Counted from the stretch's first letter, positions 25,542 to 34,822 are shown. The stretch: 43,891 nucleotides of DNA from Deltaproteobacteria bacterium (GCA_031279515.1 JAITII010000103.1:1-43891), one strand, 5' to 3'. Translations and numbers: made by a program. The notes: generated by a model from the sequence alone, not told the origin.

Positions 25542-26323
25542 ATGGAAACTCGGATAACCTATCTATCAAAGTAGAGCTATTTGAAGGGGATTCTTTTACA
25601 GGCCCCTTGGATCTCCTTTTGTACCTTTTAAAGCGCAACGAGGTGGATATCTACGACATCCCCATAGGCTACATTACGGAGCAGTATCTAGAGTACATAG
25701 GGGTTTTAGAAAGCTTGAACCTGGACATAGCCGGTGACTATCTGGTGATGGCAGCTACCTTAACCCAGATAAAATCCAAGATGCTTTTGCCTACCTTGGA
25801 CGAAAGTGCAACTGGAGACGAGGACCCTAGGGAGGCCCTGGTGGGACCTCTAGTGGAATTTTCCAGGATGAAAGATGCCGCCGAGCTTTTATCTGAAAGA
25901 TTTATCTTAGAAAGGGACGTCTTTTTAAGGGGTTCTTTTGATGACTTTAAGGACGCCGTAGAATCTGAGGAAGAGATCTTAAATGCCTCGGTGTTTCTCC
26001 TCATGGAGGGCTGGCAAAACATCATAACCCGTACCCCCAAACCAAAATTCGGCATAGACTTCACCATAGAATCCATGACCATAGGACAGATCATAGAAGA
26101 ACTCCGCCAAAACCTTTTGGAGTACAAAAGCGCACATTTTTCCGAGATCTTAAAAAACTCCAAGGGACCTTTAGACAAGGCCTTGGGCTTTTTAGCCACC
26201 TTGGAGCTAGCCAGAACCGGTTTTCTGCGCCTCTACCAGGACAATGAGGAGGACAGATCCGGTCCCAGGCTCTATCTTGCCAACCCCGACGCCGCAACCT
26301 TAACAGAATTCGACTATCGCTAA
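25538..26323 (+). CDS. scpA: Segregation and condensation protein A
   Basis: 261 residues. ScpA is the kleisin of the bacterial SMC condensin complex that compacts and separates chromosomes. The N-terminal signature FEGDSFTGPLDLLLYLLKRNEVDIYDIPI is clear (about 14-42), followed by EQYLEYI and DYLVMAATLTQIKSKMLLP; the C-terminal winged-helix part includes RTGFLRLYQ. Its ATG overlaps the protease stop by four bases. ScpB follows 32 bp downstream. The smc gene is not in the window. Confidence 0.95.
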   Translation: MNGNSDNLSIKVELFEGDSFTGPLDLLLYLLKRNEVDIYDIPIGYITEQYLEYIGVLESLNLDIAGDYLVMAATLTQIKSKMLLPTLDESATGDEDPREALVGPLVEFSRMKDAAELLSERFILERDVFLRGSFDDFKDAVESEEEILNASVFLLMEGWQNIITRTPKPKFGIDFTIESMTIGQIIEELRQNLLEYKSAHFSEILKNSKGPLDKALGFLATLELARTGFLRLYQDNEEDRSGPRLYLANPDAATLTEFDYR

Positions 26324-26355
26324 GAGATACTATGCGCTTTTTTTCAAGGTAGAAT

Positions 26356-26922
26356 ATGTCTTTGACAAACCTCAAAACAATAGTTGAAGCCCTTCTCTTT
26401 GTTTCCGATTGTCCCATGAGCCCAGAAGATCTACTTGGGGCTTTTGAGACAAATGAGGTAAATTTAGATGAGCTAAAAGATGCCTTAAGTGAGCTTACTA
26501 GCGAGTACTCTTCCGAAGATAGGGCTTTTAATCTAAAGGAAATAGCAGGCGGATACCAGTTTCGTACCCGCCCGGAATTTAGCATCTATGCCCTGCGCCT
26601 GAGGAAAAAGTCCCCTTCCAGGCTTTCCCGTGCCGCCATGGAGACCTTGGCGGTCATCGCCTACCGCCAGCCCATCCTGCGCGCTGAAATTGAAAAGTTA
26701 AGGGGCGTGGATGCCGGAGGCGTCATTAAGTCGCTTATGGAAAAGGACCTCATCCGCATAGCCAGCCGCCAGGAAAACCTTCCAGGAAGGCCCATCCTCT
26801 ATGCCACTACGGCTAAGTTCCTAGAGACCTTTGACCTTCCATCTCTAGCTGCGCTACCCACCTTAGATGAGATAAATAACCTTTCCCCGCCTGAGGCGGG
26901 GTCCTTAAATAAGCTCTTCTAA
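26356..26922 (+). CDS. scpB: Segregation and condensation protein B
   Basis: 188 residues with two winged-helix domains. TIVEALLFVSDCPMSPEDLL opens the first; RAAMETLAVIAYRQPILRAEIEKLRGVD is the conserved block of ScpB, and KDLIRIASRQENLPGRPILYATTAKFLETF ends the second. ScpB dimers bind ScpA in the SMC complex. AAGG stands 6-7 bases before the ATG. Near the 3' end a GC-rich hairpin CCCCGCC-TGA-GGCGGGG (26885-26901) lies inside the coding region; it is not followed by a T-run. Confidence 0.94.
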   Translation: MSLTNLKTIVEALLFVSDCPMSPEDLLGAFETNEVNLDELKDALSELTSEYSSEDRAFNLKEIAGGYQFRTRPEFSIYALRLRKKSPSRLSRAAMETLAVIAYRQPILRAEIEKLRGVDAGGVIKSLMEKDLIRIASRQENLPGRPILYATTAKFLETFDLPSLAALPTLDEINNLSPPEAGSLNKLF

Positions 26923-26938
26923 GCTCCATTGATCATAA

Positions 26939-26984
26939 GATAAGGGGTCAGGGGCGATTGGTCAGAGATAAGGTGCCAGGGGCG
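26939..26984. repeat. 18-bp direct repeat between scpB and the acetyltransferase gene
   Basis: GATAAGGGGTCAGGGGCG (26939-26956) and GATAAGGTGCCAGGGGCG (26967-26984) differ at two positions and lie 28 bp apart, in the 73-bp gap between the two convergent genes. Function unknown. Confidence 0.7.
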
Positions 26985-26995
26985 CAATAGAGTCC

Positions 26996-27454
26996 CTAGA
27001 GTTCCTTTACCACGGCTATTTCACGGCAATTGGGATAGTGGATGCAATTGAAGCATACTGCCCAGATCTTTTGTGGGAGGCTATCTAGGCTTACGGTGTG
27101 GTAGCCTAGCTTCAAAAAGAAATCCGGCACGTAGGTCAAAGCGAATAGCTTCTTTATGCCCAGCTCTTTGGCCTCGCGTTGTGCCTCCTCTGCAATAGCC
27201 CTTCCTACTCCGCGAGCTCGGTATTGTTCCTTTACTGCCAAGGATCTGACCTCGGCTAAATCCTCCCAGGCAACTTGCAGGGCCCCTGTCCCCAAAAGCT
27301 CACCATTATCCTCCACCACATAGAAGGTCTGGAGCATCTCATAGAGGTTGGAGTAGCTCCTAGGTAGCAATAGTCCGCTAGAGGCAAACCCCATTAAAAG
27401 CTGATATATATTGGCCACGTCCTGGATACGGGCCTTTCTAACCTCAAAGTCCAT
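26996..27454 (-). CDS. Short GNAT N-acetyltransferase, N-acetylglutamate synthase-like
   Basis: 152 residues, a single GNAT domain. The acetyl-CoA loop reads QYRARGVGRA in the Q/R-x2-G-x-G/A pattern, after AEVRSLAVK. The C-terminus KIWAVCFNCIHYPNCREIAVVK has the C-x2-C-x4-C pattern seen in short ArgA-type amino-acid N-acetyltransferases, which acetylate glutamate at the start of arginine synthesis. No other arginine genes are nearby, so the substrate is inferred from family resemblance only. It is transcribed away from the ABC ATPase gene; the 125-bp gap between them has a C-run followed by GGCGGGG. Confidence 0.82.
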   Translation of the reverse strand: MDFEVRKARIQDVANIYQLLMGFASSGLLLPRSYSNLYEMLQTFYVVEDNGELLGTGALQVAWEDLAEVRSLAVKEQYRARGVGRAIAEEAQREAKELGIKKLFALTYVPDFFLKLGYHTVSLDSLPQKIWAVCFNCIHYPNCREIAVVKEL

Positions 27455-27579
27455 GGGCTTGTAAAGTCTCCCCCCCCTGGCGGGGTGCGATTCATCATGC
27501 TAAAATCCCCCCCATATTGGGAAGATTAAAAAAACTTTAATTCAATTGGCTATAAAAGAAAAGCCTTTAGGAGGGGATC

Positions 27580-28377
27580 TTGGAAAGGGTAGTGGAACTA
27601 AGGGATGTCTGTCTCACAAGGGGCGGAACTAGCTTATTGGAAGATATAAATTGGACCGTAACTTTAGGGCAACACTGGGCAGTCCTGGGACCCAACGGGG
27701 CCGGTAAGACGCTCCTTTTGCGCCTAGTTACCGGATATATCTGGCCCACCTGTGGCAGCGTCCTGGTCCTGGACCATAAGCTGGGCACCATAGACCTAAG
27801 GCTCTTAAGGCGCCGCATAGGCTGGGTGTCCCAAGCAGTGGCGGATCTGATGCCAGGTTACAGCACCCTTTTAGAGACCATAGCCTCAGGGCCTTTGGCT
27901 TCCTTAGGTCTCTATGAGGATCCCCCAGTGGAATTGGCAGATAGGGCAAAGGCCATTGCCGAGGACTACGGCCTTGCTGATAAGTTGTCCAGGCCCTTCC
28001 ATCTCCTTTCCTCCGGAGAGCGCCAGAGGGTCTTATTAGCCAGGGCCGCCTTGACTGAGCCGGAACTTTTGATCCTAGATGAACCTATGAGTAACCTAGA
28101 CATGGGGGGAAGAGAGCTCTTTTTGGAGCATGTGAGAAAACTAGCCTCTGGTCCAAAGGCCCCCACTATCATCTTGACTACCCACAATACCTTGGAAATA
28201 GGCCCCTTTATCACCCAGGGCCTCATTTTAAAGGAGGGCAAGATTCTTAGCCAAGGGCCCATAGACTCCATCATGGAGACCTCCACCCTGTCTCGGGCCT
28301 TTGATCTGCCCCTCAAGGTGGAAAAGAGCTCCTCTGGCCGCTATGTGGCAACCTTAATCCAGGCCCCTTATGCCTAA
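27580..28377 (+). CDS. ABC transporter ATP-binding protein
   Basis: 265 residues, a single nucleotide-binding domain. Walker A GPNGAGKT is at 37-44, the signature LSSGERQRVLLARA at about 144-157, Walker B LLILDEP at about 163-169, and the switch His in ILTTHNTLE. The start is TTG with AGGAGG five bases upstream, a strong site. No permease or binding protein is adjacent, so it either serves a membrane partner encoded elsewhere or is a soluble YlmA/ModF-like ATPase; GLYEDPPVE and the C-terminal GLILKEGKILSQG fit that group. Substrate unknown. Confidence 0.88.
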   Translation: MERVVELRDVCLTRGGTSLLEDINWTVTLGQHWAVLGPNGAGKTLLLRLVTGYIWPTCGSVLVLDHKLGTIDLRLLRRRIGWVSQAVADLMPGYSTLLETIASGPLASLGLYEDPPVELADRAKAIAEDYGLADKLSRPFHLLSSGERQRVLLARAALTEPELLILDEPMSNLDMGGRELFLEHVRKLASGPKAPTIILTTHNTLEIGPFITQGLILKEGKILSQGPIDSIMETSTLSRAFDLPLKVEKSSSGRYVATLIQAPYA

Positions 28378-28396
28378 AATAAAGGGCCTGGATTAA
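28354..28396. repeat. Long perfect inverted repeat across the ABC gene stop codon
   Basis: TTAATCCAGGCCC (28354-28366) pairs perfectly over 13 bp with GGGCCTGGATTAA (28384-28396). After one mismatch TTAT/ATAA pairs as well, leaving a 7-nt loop. The left arm and the stop codon of the ABC ATPase gene are inside the structure. It lies just before the convergent helicase gene end (28427), so it could block read-through in either direction, although no T-run follows on the plus strand. Confidence 0.85.
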
Positions 28397-28426
28397 GTGC
28401 CCTTGTGCCTAAAAAAAAGCCCTTTC

Positions 28427-31400
28427 TTATTGTCCTTTAGTTTCCAAGATATTTAAAGATGGTACCTCGGAGTAGGAGTAGGCCAGGACCTGGAAGTTTT
28501 CCCCAAAGAGGTCCTCCATCAGGGCATCGGACAGGTGGGGATTTTCTTCCTTTGCCTTGAGCCAGGCTTGACAGATCTCATAGCGGAACTCTGCGTCCTT
28601 GGGCTCTGGAAAGACTGGTTTGGCGCCCTCTTCCAAGCCAGTGGAAGAGTCCCAAAGGATTATCCTGCGTCCATCCTTTTGGGCCACTATCCCCCTGGAA
28701 AGGTCAAATTTTAGCTTGGAAGCCTTGCGGGTAAAAGTTTCAAAGTCGCCGGAGATCTTAACCAGGTCCCCATAGTAAATAGTATTTGTGGCATCTATTT
28801 CCTCTTGGGTAATGGGGGTCCAATCCTTAAGGTCCTTTTCCTTTAGAACCTCAGGAAAGAATCCAAGGGTGGACTTTTCGCCTTTTTTCCCTTTAGGATT
28901 CTTACTGAGTCTATCTTTTTCTACTTCCGGACTTAAGAGCTCATAGTGGATAGAGCGGCTGATGGGAAAGACTTTTGTAACCTTCATCAAATAGCGCTCT
29001 TTGGCCTCAGTGCGGGTAAAGAGATCGCCTTCAAAGATTATCTTAAAGTCTTCTGTCACCATAAATTGGCCAAGACGCTTAAGTATTTCAATATCAAAGG
29101 GAAGAGTCCCTTCTTTTTCCATCTCCATGAGGTAGCCAAGGTTCTGCTGGATATACTTTGTATCCTGCTGTGCGCTCTCTTCACTTGAGCTATTAAATTC
29201 CCGACTTTCGCTAGTCAAATCCTCTAAATATTTAATCCTCTCTTTTAATACAGAGCTTTCCTGGATATGCTCCGTTTCTACTTTGCCCTTGTCTATCTTG
29301 AGCTTTGCGAGCTCTGCAGTAAGTTCTCTTTGCTCTTTAGGGCTAAGCTCTAAGTTTAAGATCTTGCGCGTTAAAATTGCTATCTCTTCCACAAACTTTT
29401 TAACCTTAGTTTCCGTGGTAGCTCTCATCTTTTCTAATCTGGCCTTCAAATCGGAGAGCAAAATAATATGCTCTGAGTTTTTACTCTTTAGCTCAAGGTC
29501 CTTTTCATCTTTTTTCTCCTTATTTTTAAGCCTAGCGTGGGCCACTGTCATGGTCCGTAAAACATTAAAAAGGCCTTCCCTCTGCTTGGTAAGGTAGAGA
29601 ATCCTGGCTGCCTCTTGTCTTTCGCTCCTTTTCCTTTCCAGCTCTTGCGGGTTGTCACTTAAAAGCTCCAACATCTCTTCTATGGTTGGGGCCTCGTTAT
29701 TGTCTAAGGTTATTTGCTCGCCAGTTAAGAGCTCTCCTATCCAGTTACTCTTGGCCTCCAAGATAGCATGGCGGTACTTGTCAAAGGTCTGCTCCCCAAA
29801 GTAGTAGTGTACCCTAACCTCACTTGCCAAGTTTCCCTGCCTAATGCCTCGGCCATTGCGTTGATGGACACTGGCTGGAGTCCAGGGTAAGGTGAGATGG
29901 TGGATAGCGATTGTGCCGCACTGGAGGTTTACCCCCAGCTCCGCCTTGCGGTTGGCAATAATTACCATCATCTTCCCCTTATTGTACTCATCTATGGTGT
30001 TAAATAGCTTATTGCCCTTTGACTCATCGGCATTGATAATGCCCACGCAGTCCAATGGAAGATTTAAGTTTTGGGCTATTATTCTTCTAAGCTTGGCGTG
30101 TTGCTTCTTTTCTTCGGTGAAGACTAGCTGCTTTCCTCCAAGCGCTAGGTACTTTCTCATGAGCTCCAAAAGGCGGATGTACTTGGGATTTAATTGGTGA
30201 TGGACGCGCTCTTCCGGAATCCTTAAAGACTTTAGGGCATTTATTACAATAGCATCCATATCCTCAGGGACACTTAAGGACAAACGCCCAGAGCCGTCGC
30301 GGCAAAAATTGTAGATAATAGGCTTTAGTTCTTCTATGCGTTCTCCAGATACCTTAGAAATGTAAGATATTATCCATTTTGAGGGTAGGAGCTTGGGAAG
30401 CTTCTTTACTGCACTTTCATCTTTTTCCTCAAAGATAAAAGTAGTCTTGCGATGGTAGCTATCGGTATCCACCGTGAGCCTGTCCATGGACCTTATGATG
30501 CTAAAAATGGAGGACAGAGCACTTTTGGAATTTCTAAACTTCTGTTCCATAGCCAGAGCATCATTTCTCAAGCGGCGGTAGAGCTTTTCCTGGGCGTCTG
30601 TGAGCTTAACTAGCTCGTGGATCTCAGTCTTTTCAGGGCAATTGAAGCTATCTTCTCTAAAGTCATCATTTTGAAAATGCACAAAGCGATTAAAGAGGGT
30701 CCGCAGGCCATCCAGGTTCACAAAGCCCATTAGGGCTTCACTTATCTGGGCTTGTCCGCTCACCTTAGCTACAGCTACATGCTCTACCCTTCCAAAGACA
30801 TTAATTATATCGTCTATGGTATTTACCCCCATGGCACTAAAGACACTTAGATCCGTTACCAAGGAGAGCATATTGAAGATCTCAAATGGGGAATTGGTAA
30901 CAGGCGTTGCAGTAAGGGCGTAGGTACCCCTGCCGCCCATCTTCTTTCTGAGGTAATGGGCCTTAGCTATAGCATTTAAAGCTGAAAAGGAAATGGCCGG
31001 GGTTGACAGATAGGCAATGTGGGCTTTGGCATTGGTTGAAAGGGAGTTTTTAAAGACATGGGCCTCGTCAACCACCAAATTGTCAAAATGAAAATCCTCG
31101 AAAAAGGGATAGTCCTCCCTTTCCACATGCGCACAGTTTAAAAATTTCTCAAAAGACTTATACATGCTGGGGCAGAAAGGACTGGCGTAATTTACAAAAT
31201 CCTGGCGATTATGGAGCTTTAGCCGCAAGGAACAAAATTTCTCCTTGGTCATGATGACAAGGCTATGGGAAGATTTTAAGGCAGACTGAAGATGATCTTT
31301 AGCAAGGTGGGCATTGTAGCCCCCCCTTTTCTCATTGAGACCAATTACCTTTATTTCTCTCTGGTAGAACTCTGGGGTAAAAAATCTCCGGCACTCGGTA

Positions 31401-32635
31401 TCCCAAACCTCCAAAACCGAAGCCGGAACCACGATACAAGTCCTTTTAAAATAGCCGTGTTTCGTCCCCCAGGCGTAAAGTGCCAGGGCAATAAGGGTCT
31501 TTCCCAAACCTACGCCAAAAGAGCAGATGCCATTCTCTTCCGCAAGTAACCTCCTCACCTCGCTTCTCTGGTAGGGATGCAATATAAGCTCACCACTAGT
31601 AAGCTCATCAATATCTAAAGCTGAGTCCTCGTATTGGGCGGGAAGGTGGCTATTAAAATGATAGTTATAGAGTACTGCCAGCTCTAAGTTATCTGGATGG
31701 ACGTGGAGATATTCGTTGAATGCAGACTCTAGGGCCCCTATGCGCTTATGGTGTGCCCATTTGGTACTGGCACCTCCCGTAATGCTCTTACCATTTAAGT
31801 AATTACTAAGGTTTTTAGAAAAGCCGTCCCAGGTGTAGTCGATATCTATAGTGTTATTTTCCCTTACAACAAGGTTAAATTCTTGGGTTTTTAGAAACTC
31901 TTTTAAGTACTTTATGGGGATCCATTTCTGACGCATTCCGTAAAAAATGCCAAAGCTATCTTTACGGGGGAGAATTGACCTTAACCCGACAACCTGCTCT
32001 AAATACTTTGCCTTGATGCGGGGATTTTTCTCTAGCTCGGCTTGCTTTTTAAATAATTCGTACTTGAAGATAATATCCCCAGCATAGAAGCGGGAATCAA
32101 GGACAAAGGTACCGTCGGGCAGAAGGCATAAGCCCTTTTCGACAAGGAGATCTTCAATACTTTTTAAGCTAGCCTCGCCCTTATAGAGTCTTTTTATCTC
32201 TTTAAAGGTTACACTTTTCATGGCCTTCTGGACCATGAGATATTTGACTATGGAATAGGGGCTTTTAGTATCCAAATGGCAAAGCCCCTCTTGTTGGCAA
32301 AAAGGAGTACCCCCCTTTGCCTTAGGGCCTTCTTCTATTTTGGAGGCTACTTTTAGAGGCACCTTTTTGGCACCTAGTGCTTTTTTTTCTAAGGCCGTTA
32401 AGTTCTTAGAAATTTGAGCATTTTCCGCCTTCCTGGGCCCACCTCCCCGCCTGGGAGCACAGGAGGGATCTGGCGATGATTTTTTAGCTGGCCCAATAGA
32501 GCTTCCTCTTTTGCCCTTAGCTAGCCTAAAAGGTTTAATAGCAAAATCTTTTGGGGCCTTTAGCTCGCTATGCTTTAATGGCTTTGGGGCTTTAGTTTTT
32601 TTGGACTCTAACTTTCTCTCTTTTTTAGTTTTCAA
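28427..32635 (-). CDS. Very large SNF2-type helicase, DarB/N6-methylase-helicase relative without methylase domain
   Basis: 1402 residues. The first 110 or so are Lys/Pro-rich and probably disordered. Residues about 120-355 form a domain that leads into LHPYQRSEVRRLL, as in the helicase half of the giant methylase-helicases of phages, plasmids and conjugative elements (DarB-like). Helicase motifs: I GVGLGKT (374-380), II VVDEAH (521-526), III LTATPVTNSPFEIF (574-587), and in the second lobe ANRKAELGVNLQ (894-905) and VI QRNGRGIRQG (925-934). A long charged coiled coil follows (about 1030-1150) and a unique C-terminal domain. No methyltransferase motif (NPPY or SAM loop) is present. The start is TTG with TGGGGA five bases upstream. 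It stands alone; an ATP-driven DNA translocase is likely, its task unknown. Confidence 0.85.
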   Translation of the reverse strand: MKTKKERKLESKKTKAPKPLKHSELKAPKDFAIKPFRLAKGKRGSSIGPAKKSSPDPSCAPRRGGGPRKAENAQISKNLTALEKKALGAKKVPLKVASKIEEGPKAKGGTPFCQQEGLCHLDTKSPYSIVKYLMVQKAMKSVTFKEIKRLYKGEASLKSIEDLLVEKGLCLLPDGTFVLDSRFYAGDIIFKYELFKKQAELEKNPRIKAKYLEQVVGLRSILPRKDSFGIFYGMRQKWIPIKYLKEFLKTQEFNLVVRENNTIDIDYTWDGFSKNLSNYLNGKSITGGASTKWAHHKRIGALESAFNEYLHVHPDNLELAVLYNYHFNSHLPAQYEDSALDIDELTSGELILHPYQRSEVRRLLAEENGICSFGVGLGKTLIALALYAWGTKHGYFKRTCIVVPASVLEVWDTECRRFFTPEFYQREIKVIGLNEKRGGYNAHLAKDHLQSALKSSHSLVIMTKEKFCSLRLKLHNRQDFVNYASPFCPSMYKSFEKFLNCAHVEREDYPFFEDFHFDNLVVDEAHVFKNSLSTNAKAHIAYLSTPAISFSALNAIAKAHYLRKKMGGRGTYALTATPVTNSPFEIFNMLSLVTDLSVFSAMGVNTIDDIINVFGRVEHVAVAKVSGQAQISEALMGFVNLDGLRTLFNRFVHFQNDDFREDSFNCPEKTEIHELVKLTDAQEKLYRRLRNDALAMEQKFRNSKSALSSIFSIIRSMDRLTVDTDSYHRKTTFIFEEKDESAVKKLPKLLPSKWIISYISKVSGERIEELKPIIYNFCRDGSGRLSLSVPEDMDAIVINALKSLRIPEERVHHQLNPKYIRLLELMRKYLALGGKQLVFTEEKKQHAKLRRIIAQNLNLPLDCVGIINADESKGNKLFNTIDEYNKGKMMVIIANRKAELGVNLQCGTIAIHHLTLPWTPASVHQRNGRGIRQGNLASEVRVHYYFGEQTFDKYRHAILEAKSNWIGELLTGEQITLDNNEAPTIEEMLELLSDNPQELERKRSERQEAARILYLTKQREGLFNVLRTMTVAHARLKNKEKKDEKDLELKSKNSEHIILLSDLKARLEKMRATTETKVKKFVEEIAILTRKILNLELSPKEQRELTAELAKLKIDKGKVETEHIQESSVLKERIKYLEDLTSESREFNSSSEESAQQDTKYIQQNLGYLMEMEKEGTLPFDIEILKRLGQFMVTEDFKIIFEGDLFTRTEAKERYLMKVTKVFPISRSIHYELLSPEVEKDRLSKNPKGKKGEKSTLGFFPEVLKEKDLKDWTPITQEEIDATNTIYYGDLVKISGDFETFTRKASKLKFDLSRGIVAQKDGRRIILWDSSTGLEEGAKPVFPEPKDAEFRYEICQAWLKAKEENPHLSDALMEDLFGENFQVLAYSYSEVPSLNILETKGQ

Positions 32636-33130
32636 AATATCCCCATCTAAAGATGTTACTAAGCAAAAAGGTAAATCAAATAATTAACTATAATAAATTA
32701 TAACTAAAATAATTTCTAAAAATATTGTAAAATTATATCAAATTAATTTAAAGCTTACAAAAAGACCGGCCAAAAAATTTAAAGAAATTTTCAAGCCAAA
32801 ACAAAAAAAGGGCACATCTTGTATAGATATTTTTTAAGCGACTATAAATTGTAAGCATCGCTCCATCAGCCTTACAATAGAAACTAAACACTACATATTG
32901 CATAAATTTAGGAGAGAAGCAAGCTTTTTTTTTCTAACATTTGCCCTTTAAATTCAAGCCCCCTGGGAAATCCTCTTTTTACGGTGAAATTTTTTTAGAT
33001 TCCACAATATATAGTAGTATAACGCTAGTGCCTCTTCTAGGCCTTTAATGCCGAAAAACTAAGGAAAAAGTGCTGGCAAAATATGCACCCCCACTCTAAA
33101 GGCGGGGAGCTTAAAGCAAATTGTGTCCAT
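32636..33130. other. AT-rich gene-free stretch upstream of the helicase gene
   Basis: About 500 bp, especially AT-rich at 32640-32760, which should hold the helicase promoter on the minus strand; several A/T-only hexamers make a choice arbitrary. ACAATATATAGT at about 33004-33015 resembles, in reverse orientation, the half-palindrome beside the GntR promoter (34832-34845). Nothing else of note was seen. Confidence 0.5.
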
Positions 33131-33164
33131 AAAAAAACGACCGGAAGACAAATGCTTCCGGTCG
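33131..33164 (-). terminator. Strong rho-independent terminator of the outer-membrane protein gene
   Basis: On the minus strand a 10-bp perfect stem (CGACCGGAAG with CTTCCGGTCG, 7-nt loop CATTTGT) runs into seven T residues. It lies 32 bp after the stop of the beta-barrel gene and is the clearest terminator in the window. Confidence 0.93.
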
Positions 33165-33195
33165 CTAGAAAGAAAAAAATGCCATTACTATGCGT

Positions 33196-34254
33196 TTAAA
33201 AAGGAAAAATCAGAGACAGGCTAGCTGAATGAAAATCCGTATCTGAACCTGCCCCACCATTGTACCCCAAGTCAAAGATCAAATATTCCGGGACTACATA
33301 GCTAAAACCCAAGCCCCAGGAAAAAACAGTTCTATCCCAGCTCGTCATATACCCCACATTAACCACATTGGGGGCCACGGCCCTGGTGGAAAACCCCGGT
33401 ATTGCGTCACTAGTCAACCTGTAATTAACTCCGCCTCTAATGTATCCGGTAAATAAACCAGATAGATATTTTAATTTAATGCCGCCGCTTACAAGGTGGG
33501 TAGATGAGCTATCAGATCTTAGTGTGCCCGGTGCTTCGGCCCAATTATTCATATCCCTTAAGACAACATGCACAGTCCTCCAACCCAAGTAGGGATCCAC
33601 GATAAAAGAACCAGTTCCAAATTCCTTGTCCCACCATAGGATTAGTGAAAACACGCGGTCATCAAAGGAATCCACTTTCCTTCTGTCAATAATAGGGGCG
33701 CCAAGCTCCTGGTTAATTATTGAGGTCTCAGTGCCGCTAAAGATGTCCCAAGCCTCCATGACGCTTATCTCAAATTTTCCCGCATCTGTCATGAAGTTGG
33801 CGTACACACCCACCAAATGCGAGGATTGAATAATCTCGCTATGGCTATCCAATGAAAACATGGCTAAATCAGGCACCATCAGACCGCCATCATAGTCTGT
33901 GTAGCTAAACTGGTATAAAAAAGAAAGAGAAAACCAGTCGTTAAAAGACTTTGTGGCAATAAAAGTAAGCGCCCCTGTGGTGGACTTGCCTCCTTGGGAC
34001 TTTAGTGCGCTATCTGAAATTACACTATGTAACTCCCCGTGGTGGGCATAATGGAATTCGGGGATGATGACAAAGGTCACCCCCGACACCCCACCATCTC
34101 CTGCGGCAGGGGCAGCTCCCATAGCCTTGTTACTTTGGTAGTTCCAGTAAAGCTTAGAAAAGCTTTCCAGTTGATTGTCCCTATCTTTTGCCGCAAGTGG
34201 GCTGCAGAGAAACAACAAAACTAGACCCAGAGCTAAAACCAGCGATTTTTTCAT
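33196..34254 (-). CDS. Outer-membrane beta-barrel protein
   Basis: 352 residues from the ATG at 34254, which has GGGAGG six to seven bases upstream; an in-frame codon 21 triplets earlier would hide the signal peptide. MKKSLVLALGLVLLFLCSPLAA is a Sec signal, probably cleaved before KDRD. The mature part alternates polar and hydrophobic residues with many aromatic girdles (FNDWFSLSFLYQFSYTDYDG, YFAN-like strands) and ends in SLSLIFPF, the terminal Phe that the BAM machinery recognises. It does not resemble a classic porin by any motif I know; a substrate channel is possible. A strong terminator follows. The promoter region holds a palindrome that also occurs by the divergent GntR gene. Confidence 0.82.
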   Translation of the reverse strand: MKKSLVLALGLVLLFLCSPLAAKDRDNQLESFSKLYWNYQSNKAMGAAPAAGDGGVSGVTFVIIPEFHYAHHGELHSVISDSALKSQGGKSTTGALTFIATKSFNDWFSLSFLYQFSYTDYDGGLMVPDLAMFSLDSHSEIIQSSHLVGVYANFMTDAGKFEISVMEAWDIFSGTETSIINQELGAPIIDRRKVDSFDDRVFSLILWWDKEFGTGSFIVDPYLGWRTVHVVLRDMNNWAEAPGTLRSDSSSTHLVSGGIKLKYLSGLFTGYIRGGVNYRLTSDAIPGFSTRAVAPNVVNVGYMTSWDRTVFSWGLGFSYVVPEYLIFDLGYNGGAGSDTDFHSASLSLIFPF

Positions 34255-34455
34255 GAAATACCTCCCGTATGTTCCCCAGAGCTTAGTATTTTGCTCTGGT
34301 GTTGATTTACCGCCCAAGGTCCCAAAAGTGTTCTGTTATAACACTATCTCTTCATGGCTAGAGGCCAACTTATTGTTGTGCCTAGTAAAAAATTCCTTTA
34401 AAGGTTTTTTGGCTTAAAGTTTTGTTCCTTGGGGTGTTAAAGACTGTTGAAGGCA

Positions 34456-34484
34456 AAATTACTATATAGTGATTTTTTTGTCAA
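34456..34484 (-). promoter_or_regulatory. Candidate beta-barrel gene promoter with palindrome in its spacer
   Basis: On the minus strand TTGACA (34484-34479) is followed after 17 nt by TAATTT (34461-34456). The perfect palindrome ACTATATAGT occupies 34470-34461, between the two boxes, where a bound repressor would block RNA polymerase. The -10 is a poor match, so the exact start is uncertain. Confidence 0.45.
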
Positions 34485-34719
34485 TAGCCTCAACCCCTTA
34501 TAATTAGCCTTTTTAAGGCAGCTAAGAACACAAGTCTCATGGAAGAATTTTTTAGATACAAATCTTTTAAAATTAAACTTTTATATATAGTTATATCATA
34601 ATAATGCTAAATACATCTATCTTATTTAATGGCGCTATATAGCATTTATCAAGATCTTGATCCATATCTCTCCTTTTCAGCTCAAAAAAAGCTAAAAATT
34701 TTTCTATCAGGAATAAAAT

Positions 34720-34729
34720 ACTATATAGT
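34720..34729. promoter_or_regulatory. Palindromic operator candidate ACTATATAGT
   Basis: The second perfect copy of ACTATATAGT, identical to the site at 34461-34470. It lies about 70 bp before the GntR promoter. GCTATATAGC at 34634-34643 is a third, variant palindrome in line with it. Confidence 0.55.
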
Positions 34730-34793
34730 TTTATCCCTTTTTGACCCTAATTCCCTTTTTGGAAGCGATCTTTAGCTCCAAGGGCTAAATTCG

Positions 34794-34822
34794 TTGACAT
34801 TTCTATATTGACGGGCTATAAA
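34794..34822 (+). promoter_or_regulatory. Strong sigma70 promoter of the GntR gene with overlapping downstream site
   Basis: TTGACA (34794-34799), 17 nt, TATAAA (34817-34822): six and five matches with ideal spacing. Transcription would start near 34829, right at AACACTATATATTGTT (34831-34846), an imperfect palindrome of the same type as the ACTATATAGT sites. This layout points to autorepression by the GntR protein. Confidence 0.75.

Noticed and set aside
34255-34317. Upstream start adding 21 residues to the beta-barrel protein
   Set aside because: It would place the signal peptide inside the protein and has no ribosome site; GGGAGG stands before the ATG at 34254.
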